Source of the DNA: JAXHMB01 sp034521755 | Lineage (GTDB): Bacteria; Bacteroidota; Rhodothermia; Balneolales; Balneolaceae | Direction: 5' to 3' | NCBI GenBank assembly: GCA_034521755.1 | Contig: JAXHMB010000006.1 | Span: 62,001-126,000 of the forward strand | Length of the DNA stretch: 64,000 nt | In this document: positions 51,148 through 60,616 of the stretch, piece by piece | Numbering within the stretch: position 1 is the first letter of the stretch | Layout: every line of letters begins with the position of its first letter | The notes under the pieces: generated by a model | Seen by the model: only the letters and a program-made list of their open reading frames with translations | What the model was told of the DNA's origin: nothing | Databases searched by the model: none | Made by a program: the position numbers and the translations under genes

Positions 51148-52629
51148 ATGAAACGTTTTAATTCTTCACTACTGATAGCCGCTGTTGCGGTACTTTTAAT
51201 AGGTTTTTATTCCATTGATTTATATCCGGAGAAAGCGAGCGTTTTCTCGCTGCCCGATCTTCCAAGCACTTCAAGTGTGGAGTCTGCTGAGAAACAACCG
51301 GTTAAAACCCTGCAAGATTTTAATGATGCCATTGTTGACATTGCTGACAAAGCAACCCCAACAGTGGTTACTATTCGTGTAACTCAAACCGTTGAAGTTC
51401 CAAATAGTCCATTTTCAAGATTCTTTGGTGATCCGCGAGGGAGCCAGGAACGACAAAGACGCGGGTTGGGGTCAGGTGTCATTGTTTCTGAAGAAGGTTA
51501 CATTATAACCAATGCTCATGTTGTAGAAGGTGCTGATGAAATTGCTGTGGGATTGAGCAACGGCGAAGAATATGATGGAGAAGTAGTCGGAACAGATCCT
51601 CGTACAGACATTGCCGTGGTAAAAATTAATGCTGAAGGTTTATCTGCCCTGAAAATTGGTAATAGCGATGAAGTCCGTGTAGGAGAAATGGTACTTGCAA
51701 TTGGTAGTCCACTGGGGGAAAACCTAGCTCATTCTGTTTCCATGGGTATTGTTTCAGCTAAAGACCGGGCCATTCAAATTATTGACGAAGGCCAGGGCTA
51801 TGAAAACTTTATCCAGACCGATGCCGCTATAAATCCCGGCAATTCAGGTGGTGCACTCGTAAACATGGATGGTGAACTGGTAGGCATCAACTCCGCAATC
51901 GCCTCTCGTTCAGGTGGCAATGACGGTATTGGTTTTGCAGTACCTTCAAATTTGGCAAAATCTGTTATGGAGTCCCTTATTGAAAGCGGAGAAGTAGTAC
52001 GTGGTTATGTTGGTATTACAATGGCTGGTGAAGTGGACCGTACCATGGCAAAAGCACTCGGCCTCAAAAATGCCAATGGTGTCATTGTTGGTGCCGTTGA
52101 GCCCGATGGTCCTGCAGACATGGCTGGACTTAAAGAAGGCGATGTGATTCAAAAATTGAATGGAGAAAAAGTAGAAACTCAGTTCAAATTTCGAACAGAT
52201 ATTGCAACCTCAAGTCCTGGCACAGAAGTTACGCTTGGAATTGTACGCGAGGGCAAGAATATGAGTGTTGATGTCACTCTTGGCGAACTGCCTGATAACC
52301 TTGCAGCAAATATGGGGAGAGCACAAGATCGAGATATGGAAACAGAACTTGGATTCAGAGTTCAACCTGTTACGCCAGAGATAGCTCAAAGACTTGGACT
52401 GGATGCAAGTCAACAAGGAGTCATTGTTACTGATATAAACCAGGGAAGCAATGCATTCAGACAAGGACTTCGTCCACGAGATGTAATTGTAAGTGTTGCC
52501 AGAAATCCTGTTGAAGACGTCTCGGATTTTAGAAGAGAAATGTCAAAAGTAGCAGAAAGTGAAGATAAGGTTGCTCTTCTAAAAGTAATAAGAGGTGGAG
52601 TTTCTCAATATGTAGCTTTTGAGCTTTAA
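51148..52629 (+). CDS. Periplasmic serine protease/chaperone, HtrA/DegP family
   Basis: 493 residues, intact. N-terminal signal anchor (LLIAAVAVLLIGFYSIDLYP), trypsin-like domain with catalytic His124 (TNAHVVEG), Asp154 (DPRTDIAVV) and Ser233 (NPGNSGGAL), then two PDZ domains (near 275-365 and 400-490). Degrades or refolds damaged envelope proteins. ATG 51148 is used; a TTG two codons earlier is less likely. Confidence 0.95.
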   Translation: MKRFNSSLLIAAVAVLLIGFYSIDLYPEKASVFSLPDLPSTSSVESAEKQPVKTLQDFNDAIVDIADKATPTVVTIRVTQTVEVPNSPFSRFFGDPRGSQERQRRGLGSGVIVSEEGYIITNAHVVEGADEIAVGLSNGEEYDGEVVGTDPRTDIAVVKINAEGLSALKIGNSDEVRVGEMVLAIGSPLGENLAHSVSMGIVSAKDRAIQIIDEGQGYENFIQTDAAINPGNSGGALVNMDGELVGINSAIASRSGGNDGIGFAVPSNLAKSVMESLIESGEVVRGYVGITMAGEVDRTMAKALGLKNANGVIVGAVEPDGPADMAGLKEGDVIQKLNGEKVETQFKFRTDIATSSPGTEVTLGIVREGKNMSVDVTLGELPDNLAANMGRAQDRDMETELGFRVQPVTPEIAQRLGLDASQQGVIVTDINQGSNAFRQGLRPRDVIVSVARNPVEDVSDFRREMSKVAESEDKVALLKVIRGGVSQYVAFEL

Positions 52630-52649
52630 TACTAACCAGCTTGCATTCT

Positions 52650-52682
52650 AAAGCCCTTCGATTGTTCGAAGGGCTTTTTTTT
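52650..52682 (+). terminator. Rho-independent terminator after htrA
   Basis: AAAGCCCTTCGA pairs with TCGAAGGGCTTT and is followed directly by a long T run. Strong intrinsic terminator. Confidence 0.9.
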
Positions 52683-52803
52683 ATGACAAGCTGGCGATGA
52701 GTTCTCAATATGCTTGTCATATCGTAAGTTTTGAAAGGCGTGGCACTTTATTTGCTTATTTTATTATGTTGACTGGTGACAAAAAGAACACAGCAGCATA
52801 TTT

Positions 52804-53787
52804 ATGGAATACAAAAACTATTACGACATATTAGGAGTAGGTAAAAGCGCTTCTCAGGATGAGATTAAGAAAGCGTACCGTAAAAAAGCTGCAAAGTTCC
52901 ATCCTGATAAAAACCCTGATGACCCATCTGCCGAAGAGAAATTTAAAGAAGTAGGGGAAGCTTACGAGGTGTTAAAAGACCCCGAAAAAAGAGAATTATA
53001 TGACAAAGTTGGCAAGGACTGGAAGAAATATCAGCGGGCCGGTGAAAACAACGGTGGATTTGACTGGTCACAATATGCCGGCCAAGGTCAAGGATTTGGC
53101 GGTGGGCAACAATCCTATCGTGTAAATGTGGAAGACATTTTCGGAGGCGGTGGCGGCGGCTCAGGTCAAGGCAGCCCGTTCTCCAGCTTTTTTGAAACTA
53201 TATTTGGCGGCGGTGGAGCACGAACACAAAGCCAAGGCCCAAACTTTCAAAGCCAGGCTCGTCAGCAGAAGAAAAAAGCAGCAAAGAAAAATCTTAAGGC
53301 TCAAGTAGCTATTTCACTACAAGAGGCTTTTGACGGCACTCAACGGACTATTCGCGTGGGCGGTGAAAAAATGAAAATTAAAATTCCGGCAGGCATTGAA
53401 GACGGACAGCGCCTAAAGCTTAAAGGCAAAGGCGCATCGACTATACAAGGCGGACCTCAAGGAGATCTGTTATTAACTATTAAAGTGACCATGCCCGATG
53501 ACTATGAGCGCAAGGGTAACAATCTTTACAAAGATCACTCCATTGACCTTTATACAGCAGTTCTTGGCGGTGATACTACTGTTCAAACGCTCAGCGGTAA
53601 AGCTAAATTAAATATACCCGCCGGCACTTCAGGGGGAGAACTCTTTCGCCTTAAAGGCATGGGCATGCCAAAGTTTAAGAATGAGTCCGTAAAAGGAGAC
53701 TTTTTTGTACGCGTTCAAATTGACGTACCCGAAAACTTATCAGATGAACAAAAAGAGCTATTCCAGAAACTGAAAGAGACCGAATAG
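52804..53787 (+). CDS. DnaJ-family co-chaperone, CbpA type (no zinc finger)
   Basis: 327 residues, intact. J domain 1-70 with HPD in FHPDKNPDD, Gly/Phe-rich linker (near 90-150), then two beta-barrel client-binding domains (KMKIKIPAGIEDGQRLKLKG; AKLNIPAGTSGGELFRLKG). The cysteine-rich zinc domain of DnaJ is missing, so it is class B. Works with DnaK. Confidence 0.92.
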   Translation: MEYKNYYDILGVGKSASQDEIKKAYRKKAAKFHPDKNPDDPSAEEKFKEVGEAYEVLKDPEKRELYDKVGKDWKKYQRAGENNGGFDWSQYAGQGQGFGGGQQSYRVNVEDIFGGGGGGSGQGSPFSSFFETIFGGGGARTQSQGPNFQSQARQQKKKAAKKNLKAQVAISLQEAFDGTQRTIRVGGEKMKIKIPAGIEDGQRLKLKGKGASTIQGGPQGDLLLTIKVTMPDDYERKGNNLYKDHSIDLYTAVLGGDTTVQTLSGKAKLNIPAGTSGGELFRLKGMGMPKFKNESVKGDFFVRVQIDVPENLSDEQKELFQKLKETE

Positions 53788-53789
53788 AT

Positions 53790-54155
53790 TTACTTTTCTC
53801 TGCCCTTCCAATTCACATAACCGGAAATACCCAAAGCAACTACAAATAGTACTCCTGTCCACAAGTCAACAATATTTGCCGATACTTGAATTCCCAGCAG
53901 TTCATCCACCAAAAACTTGATGTACGAACTTGGCATATCCATGTAACCGAGTTCCCGCCGAACCAGCCAATGCCAGTGCGTACAGGGACAATACCCAAAG
54001 CCATACCAGATACCCAATACAATCCATGAAAATGCCGTGGTCAACAACGTTAATAAGTTTAGCCTGCGGGTACTTTCCCATATCCAGCCAAAAAGATTGA
54101 ATAGGATCAGCCCTGAATGAAATACCAAAAAGAATATGTCCAGGAATGCGTACAT
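53790..54155 (-). CDS. DUF2784-like membrane protein
   Basis: 121 residues, intact. Three to four membrane segments; conserved GYCPCTHWHW and an early HSGLILFN fit DUF2784. Function unknown. Its stop lies 2 bases from the convergent cbpA-like stop. Confidence 0.7.
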   Translation of the reverse strand: MYAFLDIFFLVFHSGLILFNLFGWIWESTRRLNLLTLLTTAFSWIVLGIWYGFGYCPCTHWHWLVRRELGYMDMPSSYIKFLVDELLGIQVSANIVDLWTGVLFVVALGISGYVNWKGREK

Positions 54156-54202
54156 AGCTTAATTAATAAAAGAGCGCTTTGCAAAACCCGAAAAATCGAG
54201 TC

Positions 54203-54279
54203 TGTCATTGCGAGCCTGAGAAGCAATCTCCCGATCAAAGTTCCTGAAGGGAGATCGCCACACTTCGTTCGCGATGACA
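54203..54279. repeat. 77-base palindromic element with TGTCAT/ATGACA ends
   Basis: Begins TGTCATTGCGA and ends TCGCGATGACA; inner GCAATCTCCC pairs with GGGAGATCGC. Widespread 'TCATTGCGAG...' palindromes of this kind are known from many bacteria. It fills part of the 330-base gap before the nuclease gene. Confidence 0.6.
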
Positions 54280-54315
54280 GTTAGGTTTTGCAAAGATCTC
54301 TAAAAATAATTTCTG

Positions 54316-54394
54316 TGTCATCCCGAACTTGTTTCGGGATCTATAGCACTTCATAAGTAAAAGCTAAAGATGCTGAAACAAGTTCAGCATGATA
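54316..54394. repeat. 79-base element with TGTCAT/ATGATA ends
   Basis: TGTCATCCCGAA start, internal CCCGAA...TTCGGG and GCTGAA...TTCAGC hairpins. Similar to 36553-36627: shared TGTCATCC, GGATCTA, AGCAC and AGCATGA blocks in the same order. Confidence 0.55.
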
Positions 54395-54486
54395 TGCTTC
54401 TATTTATTTAGAGTTTTCATTTATCAATATTATAAAAAATTGCTCATATTAAGAGTCGATTTCTAATTCAGTTACTACATCTTTCT

Positions 54487-55254
54487 ATGCGATATTTATT
54501 TCTTGTTCTAGCACTAGTCTTATTTACCACACATTCCACGGGGGAATGGGGCAAAAATGGTCACCGTGCCGTTGGTGATATCGCCTCCGCCTACCTTACC
54601 GATGAAGCTAAAGAACATGTAAAAAGGATTTTAGAAGGAGAATCCATGGCCATTGCCAGTACCTGGATGGACGAGATAAAATCCGATCCTGCCTACGATC
54701 ACACCCACGACTGGCATTGGGTAACCATTCCCGATGGCATGACCTATGATGAAACTGAAAAAAATCCTAATGGTGATCTTATCAACACTATTCGCACAGT
54801 TATTAAAGAGTTAAAAAGTGGTTCCTTGAACAAGGAAGAAGAAACTGAAAATCTTAAAATGTTGATTCACCTGATTGGCGACATTCACCAGCCGCTGCAT
54901 GTAGGTACGGGTGAAGATCGTGGAGGCAATGATGTTGATGTGCGCTGGTTCTGGAGCAACTCTAATCTGCACAGAGTGTGGGACAGCGGCATGATTGATG
55001 AAAGTCAGCTGAGCTATACCGAACTGGCTGAAAGTGTTAATCACCCTACCGAAGAGGAAATTAAGGAGTGGCAAAATTCTGATGTACTGGACTGGGCCCG
55101 GGAATCTATGGAGTTGCGTGATGAAGTTTACGACCTTCCCAGCACCAACGACATCAACTACGAATATATGTACCACAAGTACCCGATTATAGAAAAGCGA
55201 CTACTGCAGGCTGGAGTTAGGCTGGCCGGTGTGCTGAACGAAATCTATGGATAG
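54487..55254 (+). CDS. S1/P1-type nuclease
   Basis: 255 residues, intact. Signal peptide (MRYLFLVLALVLFTTHSTG, approximate cleavage) followed by EWGKNGHRAVGDIA: the mature N-terminal Trp and His are zinc ligands in this family. More ligands in ASTWMDEI, YDHTHDWHWV, LIHLIGDIHQPLHVG and GGNDVDV. Cuts single-stranded nucleic acid and releases 3'-nucleotides in the periplasm. Confidence 0.93.
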   Translation: MRYLFLVLALVLFTTHSTGEWGKNGHRAVGDIASAYLTDEAKEHVKRILEGESMAIASTWMDEIKSDPAYDHTHDWHWVTIPDGMTYDETEKNPNGDLINTIRTVIKELKSGSLNKEEETENLKMLIHLIGDIHQPLHVGTGEDRGGNDVDVRWFWSNSNLHRVWDSGMIDESQLSYTELAESVNHPTEEEIKEWQNSDVLDWARESMELRDEVYDLPSTNDINYEYMYHKYPIIEKRLLQAGVRLAGVLNEIYG

Positions 55255-55276
55255 CAATTTCAAAGCGAGACATTTT

Positions 55277-55314
55277 TTAAGATAGCGAGGAGATTAATCT
55301 CCTCGCTATCTTAA
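55277..55314. terminator. Bidirectional terminator, 38-bp perfect palindrome
   Basis: A perfect palindrome of 38 bases centred between 55295 and 55296, with A/T runs at both ends. It lies between the convergent nuclease (stop 55254) and macro-domain (stop 55315) genes. Confidence 0.85.
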
Positions 55315-55872
55315 TTATTTACCAAACATCTCTTCCATCACTTCTTTGTGTACCTGCATGGCGCTGTCCCCAAAGAGTACAAAACGAATCAGTTTAACCG
55401 CAGACAGGTGCTCTGCCTCACTTGCAACCGTTGATAAGGCAATACGAGCAGCCGGCTCCATGGGATAGCCAAAAGCCCCGGTGGAAATAGCCGGAAAGGC
55501 AATACGTTCAACACCGTGCTCCTCAGCAACCTGCAGAGCATTCCTGTAGCAATTAGCCAATAATTCATCCTCCGGTTTATCTCTCCCATAGACCGGACCC
55601 AAACAATGTATGACATAATCGTTGGGAAGATTGTGTGCGCCGGTAATCACGGCTTCTCCCGGTGCTATTGGTGCCAGAGGTCGCGTTTCTTCCGTCAGTC
55701 CCGGTCCTGCTCCGCGATGTATGGCTCCCGCAACGCCACCGCCTATCCTCAGCTGTGCGTTGGCAGCATTTACCACAGCTTGCATGTCCGACTGATTGGC
55801 AATATCCCCTTGTTTCAGTTCCAATTTGGCATCTCCTAACTCTAACTCATTCATAATTGGCAGAACTTTCAT
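55315..55872 (-). CDS. Macro-domain ADP-ribose hydrolase
   Basis: 185 residues, intact. MacroD-type motifs: LKQGDIANQ, AVVNAANAQLRIGGGVAGAI and FPAISTGAFGYP. Family members remove ADP-ribose from proteins or hydrolyse O-acetyl-ADP-ribose. A start at the inner Met (MNELEL) is possible. Confidence 0.93.
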   Translation of the reverse strand: MKVLPIMNELELGDAKLELKQGDIANQSDMQAVVNAANAQLRIGGGVAGAIHRGAGPGLTEETRPLAPIAPGEAVITGAHNLPNDYVIHCLGPVYGRDKPEDELLANCYRNALQVAEEHGVERIAFPAISTGAFGYPMEPAARIALSTVASEAEHLSAVKLIRFVLFGDSAMQVHKEVMEEMFGK

Positions 55873-56009
55873 TAAACATTAACACTCAAAATTCTTATAA
55901 CTGTTATCAAACACTTTAAACTGCAAAAACGTCAGTTTTGAATTTTCGGTACGATATTGGTCACTATTAAAGTAGAAAAACAAAACAACGATTTTAAACA
56001 TATACTGAT

Positions 56010-58643
56010 ATGAATTTGAATAAATTTACGCTTAAAGCACAGGAAGCGGTACAATCAGCGCTGGAAATTGCCTCAGGTAATAACCACCAGGCAGTTGATC
56101 CGGCCCATATATTACTGGCCCTCCTTTCTGATGCTGACAACGTGGTCAATACCATTTTAAACAAAGTAGGAGTGCGCATTCCCCAGCTTCGGGATGAACT
56201 GAACCAGCGCATCGACAAATTGCCGGTCGTCAAAGGAGCTTCGGTGTCCGGACAGTATTTGTCCAACGATTCCAAAGAACTATTTGACAAAGCCCAAAAA
56301 GCAGCTGACAAGCTTGGGGACGAATACATCAGTTCTGAGCATGTTTTACTTGGAATGATTGATGCTAAAGGTGAGGCATCGAGCCTTTTGAAGCAGCACG
56401 GCGTTAAAAAAGATGATGTTCTCAATATTATTTCAGATGTCCGCGGCTCACAAAAAGTAGACGATCCCAATGCTGAAAGCCGGTACAATGCACTTAAAAA
56501 ATATGCACGTGATCTTACCGAACAGGCCGAAAAAAATAAGCTGGATCCGGTAATAGGCCGCGATCATGAAATTCGCAGGGTGATGCAGATCCTTTCACGC
56601 CGTACCAAAAACAACCCGGTGCTGATTGGAGAACCCGGTGTAGGTAAAACAGCCATCGCAGAAGGCATGGCACTGCGCATAAACCGAGGCGATGTACCTG
56701 AAGGCCTCAAAGACAAACGTATTGTAGCTCTGGATATGGGAGCCCTGATGGCCGGCACCAAGTTTCGAGGTGAGTTTGAAGAGCGCCTCAAAGCAGTAGT
56801 AAATGAAGTACAGGATTCCGATGGGCAAATCATTTTATTCATTGATGAAATTCACACACTTGTAGGCGCCGGAGCCAGCGAAGGTTCTATGGACGCCGCC
56901 AATATTTTAAAGCCCTCTTTGGCTCGCGGTGAGCTTCACGCCATCGGTGCCACCACCCTGGCCGAATACCGCAAGTATATTGAAAAGGACAAGGCCCTGG
57001 AACGACGCCTGCAAACTGTAATGATTGAAGAACCTACAGTAGAAGATACCGTCTCTATCCTACGCGGACTGCAGGAGCGCTATGAACTCCACCACGGTGT
57101 CCGTATCACTGACGGAGCTATTGTTGCTGCAGCTGAGCTTTCTCATCGTTATATCGGCGATCGCTTCTTGCCTGATAAAGCCATCGACCTTATTGATGAA
57201 GCTGCTTCCCGTCTTCGTCTGGAAATTGATTCCATGCCTGAAGAATTGGACAGTATTGAACGGCAAATTCGTCAGCTGGAAATTGAGCGGGAAGCCCTCA
57301 AGCGTGAAAAGGATAAATCCAAGATCAAAAGTATTGAAAAAGAGCTGGCGGATCTGGAAGAAGAACGAAATTCCATGAAAGCCCAATGGGACATGGAACG
57401 TGAGCTCATCCAAAAAACACGTGATCTAAAGCAAGCTATTGAAACCTCCCGCAACCGTGCTGAAAAGCTGGAACGTGAAGGCAATTATGAAAAAGTAGCC
57501 GAGCTTCGTTATGGCACCATCAAGCAGCTGGAGACCGATCTGGAAGAAGCCAATCAAAAGCTGAATGAAATCCAGGAAGGTCGCGCTATGCTCAAAGAGG
57601 AAGTAGAAAGCGAAGACATTGCTGATATTGTGGCACGCTGGACCGGCATTCCGGTTACCAAGATGCTTCAAAGCGAACGCCAGAAGCTGGTACATCTTGA
57701 AGAAGAACTGCATAAAAGAGTAGTTGGACAGGACCCTGCAATTCAGGCAGTATCTGATGCGGTACGCCGTTCCCGGGCCGGGCTGCAGGATGAAAATCGT
57801 CCGATTGGTTCCTTCTTTTTCCTTGGCTCAACCGGTGTTGGCAAAACGGAGCTGGCCCGTTCACTGGCCGACTTCCTTTTCAGCGATGAAAACGCCATGG
57901 TTCGCATCGACATGAGCGAATACATGGAACGACATAGCGTAAGCCGACTGGTAGGGGCCCCTCCGGGCTATGTAGGATATGATGAAGGTGGTCAACTTAC
58001 CGAAGCTGTTCGGCGTCACCCCTACTCGGTAATTTTGCTGGATGAGATTGAAAAAGCGCATCCTGATGTGTTCAACATCTTACTGCAGGTACTTGATGAA
58101 GGGCGCCTGACGGATAATAAAGGCGTAACGGTTGATTTTACCAATACCATCATCATTATGACGAGCAACATTGGGTCGCATCTTATTCAGGATAAGATTG
58201 AAGAAGTTGGTGGAGACTTCAGCGATGAGGTTTATAATGAACTTCAGGATAAACTTATGGACCAACTTAAAAAGACGATTCGTCCTGAGTTCCTGAATCG
58301 TGTGGATGACATGATCGTTTTCCATCCATTGACCCAGGATCATATCCGGGAGATTGTGGACATCCAGTTGCAAAGAGTTCACAAGATGCTTGGCAAACGC
58401 GATATCAAAGTGAATATCACCGATAATGTCAAAGACTGGCTGGCGGTACGCGGCTATGATCCGGTGTATGGCGCAAGGCCGCTCAAGCGGCTCATACAAA
58501 CGCAGATTGTCAATAAACTGGCCACCGAACTCATCAAACGTGAGGACGAAGAAGCCATTGAGTTTGAGGCTACTTTGGCAAAAGGCGGGGAAAGTATTGA
58601 GTTTGCCGAAGTCTTTAATGATGTAGAGGAATGGGCAGATTAA
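56010..58643 (+). CDS. clpB: ATP-dependent disaggregase ClpB
   Basis: 877 residues, intact. N-terminal Clp repeat domain, first AAA+ module (Walker A GEPGVGKT, IILFIDEIHTL), middle coiled-coil domain (about 400-540, rich in E, K and R), and second AAA+ module (GSTGVGKTELA, VILLDEIEKAHPD) with ARPLKRLIQ near the end. Rescues aggregates with DnaK/DnaJ. The middle domain separates it from ClpA/ClpC. Confidence 0.97.
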   Translation: MNLNKFTLKAQEAVQSALEIASGNNHQAVDPAHILLALLSDADNVVNTILNKVGVRIPQLRDELNQRIDKLPVVKGASVSGQYLSNDSKELFDKAQKAADKLGDEYISSEHVLLGMIDAKGEASSLLKQHGVKKDDVLNIISDVRGSQKVDDPNAESRYNALKKYARDLTEQAEKNKLDPVIGRDHEIRRVMQILSRRTKNNPVLIGEPGVGKTAIAEGMALRINRGDVPEGLKDKRIVALDMGALMAGTKFRGEFEERLKAVVNEVQDSDGQIILFIDEIHTLVGAGASEGSMDAANILKPSLARGELHAIGATTLAEYRKYIEKDKALERRLQTVMIEEPTVEDTVSILRGLQERYELHHGVRITDGAIVAAAELSHRYIGDRFLPDKAIDLIDEAASRLRLEIDSMPEELDSIERQIRQLEIEREALKREKDKSKIKSIEKELADLEEERNSMKAQWDMERELIQKTRDLKQAIETSRNRAEKLEREGNYEKVAELRYGTIKQLETDLEEANQKLNEIQEGRAMLKEEVESEDIADIVARWTGIPVTKMLQSERQKLVHLEEELHKRVVGQDPAIQAVSDAVRRSRAGLQDENRPIGSFFFLGSTGVGKTELARSLADFLFSDENAMVRIDMSEYMERHSVSRLVGAPPGYVGYDEGGQLTEAVRRHPYSVILLDEIEKAHPDVFNILLQVLDEGRLTDNKGVTVDFTNTIIIMTSNIGSHLIQDKIEEVGGDFSDEVYNELQDKLMDQLKKTIRPEFLNRVDDMIVFHPLTQDHIREIVDIQLQRVHKMLGKRDIKVNITDNVKDWLAVRGYDPVYGARPLKRLIQTQIVNKLATELIKREDEEAIEFEATLAKGGESIEFAEVFNDVEEWAD

Positions 58644-58699
58644 AACCGTAGAATATCCAATGATCCAGCAAAGATTGCCCATAAAATCCGCAAATATTA

Positions 58700-58840
58700 C
58701 TCGTTCCGCACCGATACGGAACGAGATGGAAGTATCATCCCGCAAAAATCTGGCAGCGACCTGGATGGTACGCGACCGAGTTCGGAACGATTACTATGCT
58801 CTCGCATACAATCTGGTTGCGTACCTCAGGTACGCTGCCT
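58700..58840. repeat. REP-like hairpin array, downstream side of RAYT
   Basis: CTCGTTCCG pairs with CGGAACGAG (58700-58725), a degenerate second copy follows, then GCGTACCTCAGGTACGC (58819-58835) within CAATCTGGTTGCGTACC...CTGCC. The same two units occur at 59498-59589. Confidence 0.7.
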
Positions 58841-58846
58841 AATACC

Positions 58847-59383
58847 TCAACGGCGATAACAGGTAATAGTAATCGGGGCTTTCTGATCCAGATAATTATG
58901 GATTGATGAATAACTCCAATCTTCTTCCTCATTAATATATCCAGCTTCAACCGGATTCTTATGGATATAATCAATTTTCTGAACCATCATTGTATCACCG
59001 ATTATTTGCTTTGGATGAAATCCCTTCTGCCATAACTGAAATTCAGATTTACCAACATTATATGTAGTATTTTTTCTGAACTTTTGCAGAACCTCATCCT
59101 CTTTCTGCCCCTTCAGATAATCAATAACTTTTCTTGCCGTATAAGATTTAAACAATCGTATCTTCTCGGCAAGATCATTTCCTGAAGCAATAAAATGAAT
59201 ATGATCTTCCATAATCACATACGCATAAAGTGTTACCTCACGGCGGCTTTGAAGAAATTCAAAGGAATCAAGAATAATATTAGAAATTGAATCTCTTCGG
59301 AAAACAGGTTCCCAGTTGACAACTGATGAAGTCAGGAAATAGGGATAATCTTCCTCATATATTTTATACCGGCTTCTTCCCAC
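58847..59383 (-). CDS. REP-associated tyrosine transposase (RAYT)
   Basis: 178 residues, intact. Y1-type HUH nuclease: metal-binding EDHIHFIASG (HxH) and catalytic Tyr in KIDYIHKNPVEAGY. Start MGRSRYKIYEEDYPYFLTSS is typical of RAYTs. It is flanked on both sides by the REP-like hairpins it probably processes, forming a complete REPtron-like unit. Confidence 0.92.
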   Translation of the reverse strand: MGRSRYKIYEEDYPYFLTSSVVNWEPVFRRDSISNIILDSFEFLQSRREVTLYAYVIMEDHIHFIASGNDLAEKIRLFKSYTARKVIDYLKGQKEDEVLQKFRKNTTYNVGKSEFQLWQKGFHPKQIIGDTMMVQKIDYIHKNPVEAGYINEEEDWSYSSIHNYLDQKAPITITCYRR

Positions 59384-59497
59384 TGATCTTTTTTAATTAT
59401 CTTTTTTTAGTAAGACTATTAGAGTAAAGTTACCTTACAATTTTATTTACAGATGGCTTTCTTCCGGTGTCGAAATATAGTATAGATGAGAATATTA

Positions 59498-59589
59498 CGT
59501 TCCGAACCGGAGGTACGGAACGAGATTATAATCAGCTAATAGTTCTCTCGTCATATTTAACAATCTGGTAGCGTACCTCTGGTACGCTG
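59498..59589. repeat. REP-like hairpins, upstream side of RAYT
   Basis: CGTTCCG pairs with CGGAACG (59498-59522) and GCGTACCTCTGGTACGC (59571-59587) lies in CAATCTGGTAGCGTACC...CTGCC. Direct-repeat counterpart of 58700-58840. Confidence 0.7.
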
Positions 59590-59620
59590 CCTTATCAATC
59601 AGGAAATCTTTAACTAATTT

Positions 59621-60616
59621 CTAAAATCGAACAGCCATGTCGAAGCTAACCAAGATATGCTTTTCGGCTCCAACTACTTCGGGACTGATCTGACTCATCA
59701 CTAACTTCCAGGTAATAGCGGATAGACTATATGCTCCCCCCCATTTTATAGTGCTTACATAAGGCTCAGACTCCCTGTCCAGACTGCTTTGCGATGGGCT
59801 GATTAACCCACCGTCAATAAGAGTATTATGAATCACAAGCTTGTTCTCCCATCCAAAAAATAAAAACCATTCGTTGTCATGGTATTGGCTGTTGCTGTCA
59901 GATGAACCACCTAAATGGCTGTTAGAAATAGCTGATTGATCAAGAGGATGAATATTTCCAAAGCGAAATGTAACTCCAGCTGACAAATCATTAAAAGCTG
60001 TCCCGGCTCGAAATCCTGTACCCGCGATAGCATCAACCTCTGATGATAAAAACCACGATCGCCGGTACTTAGCGTTTAAATTTACCACCGGTTCATTTCT
60101 AATCTGGTATTCCCACCCTTTGGGTATGGGCAAGCCAAAAAACTCATGCCATTTCCTCTGCATCTGTTCGGCTCCTGAAGCAGGGCCAATAACGCCAAGT
60201 GTTAAGGCAACATTTAGATTGTTTTTTTGCTTCCAGAATGAGTTTAGTCTGCCTTGGGCATAAAGGTAGCCGGCATAGGGCCGATCCATAAGATCAGGCA
60301 TCGGGTTTTGAATAAATTTTGGAGTATAAACCTGATGCGCAAGCTTAATATTAAATATGGTCTTTCGGTTTTCTTCCGGTATCAAACCCAGCATAGAAAA
60401 CCTCTGATCTAACAGCCTGCTATATCCTATTTGAAGCCCATTCGTATAGTAGTAATCCTGACGAAGTGCAAAATAACTGTCGTTAACGGTGGTGGCTCTA
60501 AGCTCATGCTCTAAGTTTTTATTTGCCCTTGTTTGTCCTAAGGAGACAAATACAGCTCCAAAAACCAAGCCAATTATAAGGAGAATACGAAATGAAGTAT
60601 GCAAACTAAATGGCAT
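59621..60616 (-). CDS. Lipid A deacylase LpxR-family outer-membrane protein
   Basis: 331 residues, intact. Signal peptide ending near SLGQ; NDSYFALRQDYYYTNGLQIG and DRPYAGYLYAQG match the LpxR active-site region (Asn, Asp, Tyr motif). Beta-barrel ends in VSFDMAVRF with terminal Phe, as for outer-membrane barrels. ATG 60616 overlaps the aminopeptidase stop (TGATG). Confidence 0.85.
   Translation of the reverse strand: MPFSLHTSFRILLIIGLVFGAVFVSLGQTRANKNLEHELRATTVNDSYFALRQDYYYTNGLQIGYSRLLDQRFSMLGLIPEENRKTIFNIKLAHQVYTPKFIQNPMPDLMDRPYAGYLYAQGRLNSFWKQKNNLNVALTLGVIGPASGAEQMQRKWHEFFGLPIPKGWEYQIRNEPVVNLNAKYRRSWFLSSEVDAIAGTGFRAGTAFNDLSAGVTFRFGNIHPLDQSAISNSHLGGSSDSNSQYHDNEWFLFFGWENKLVIHNTLIDGGLISPSQSSLDRESEPYVSTIKWGGAYSLSAITWKLVMSQISPEVVGAEKHILVSFDMAVRF

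Noticed and set aside
58080..58745. 221-codon minus-strand frame over clpB
   Set aside because: Shadow of the intact clpB gene; no family features.
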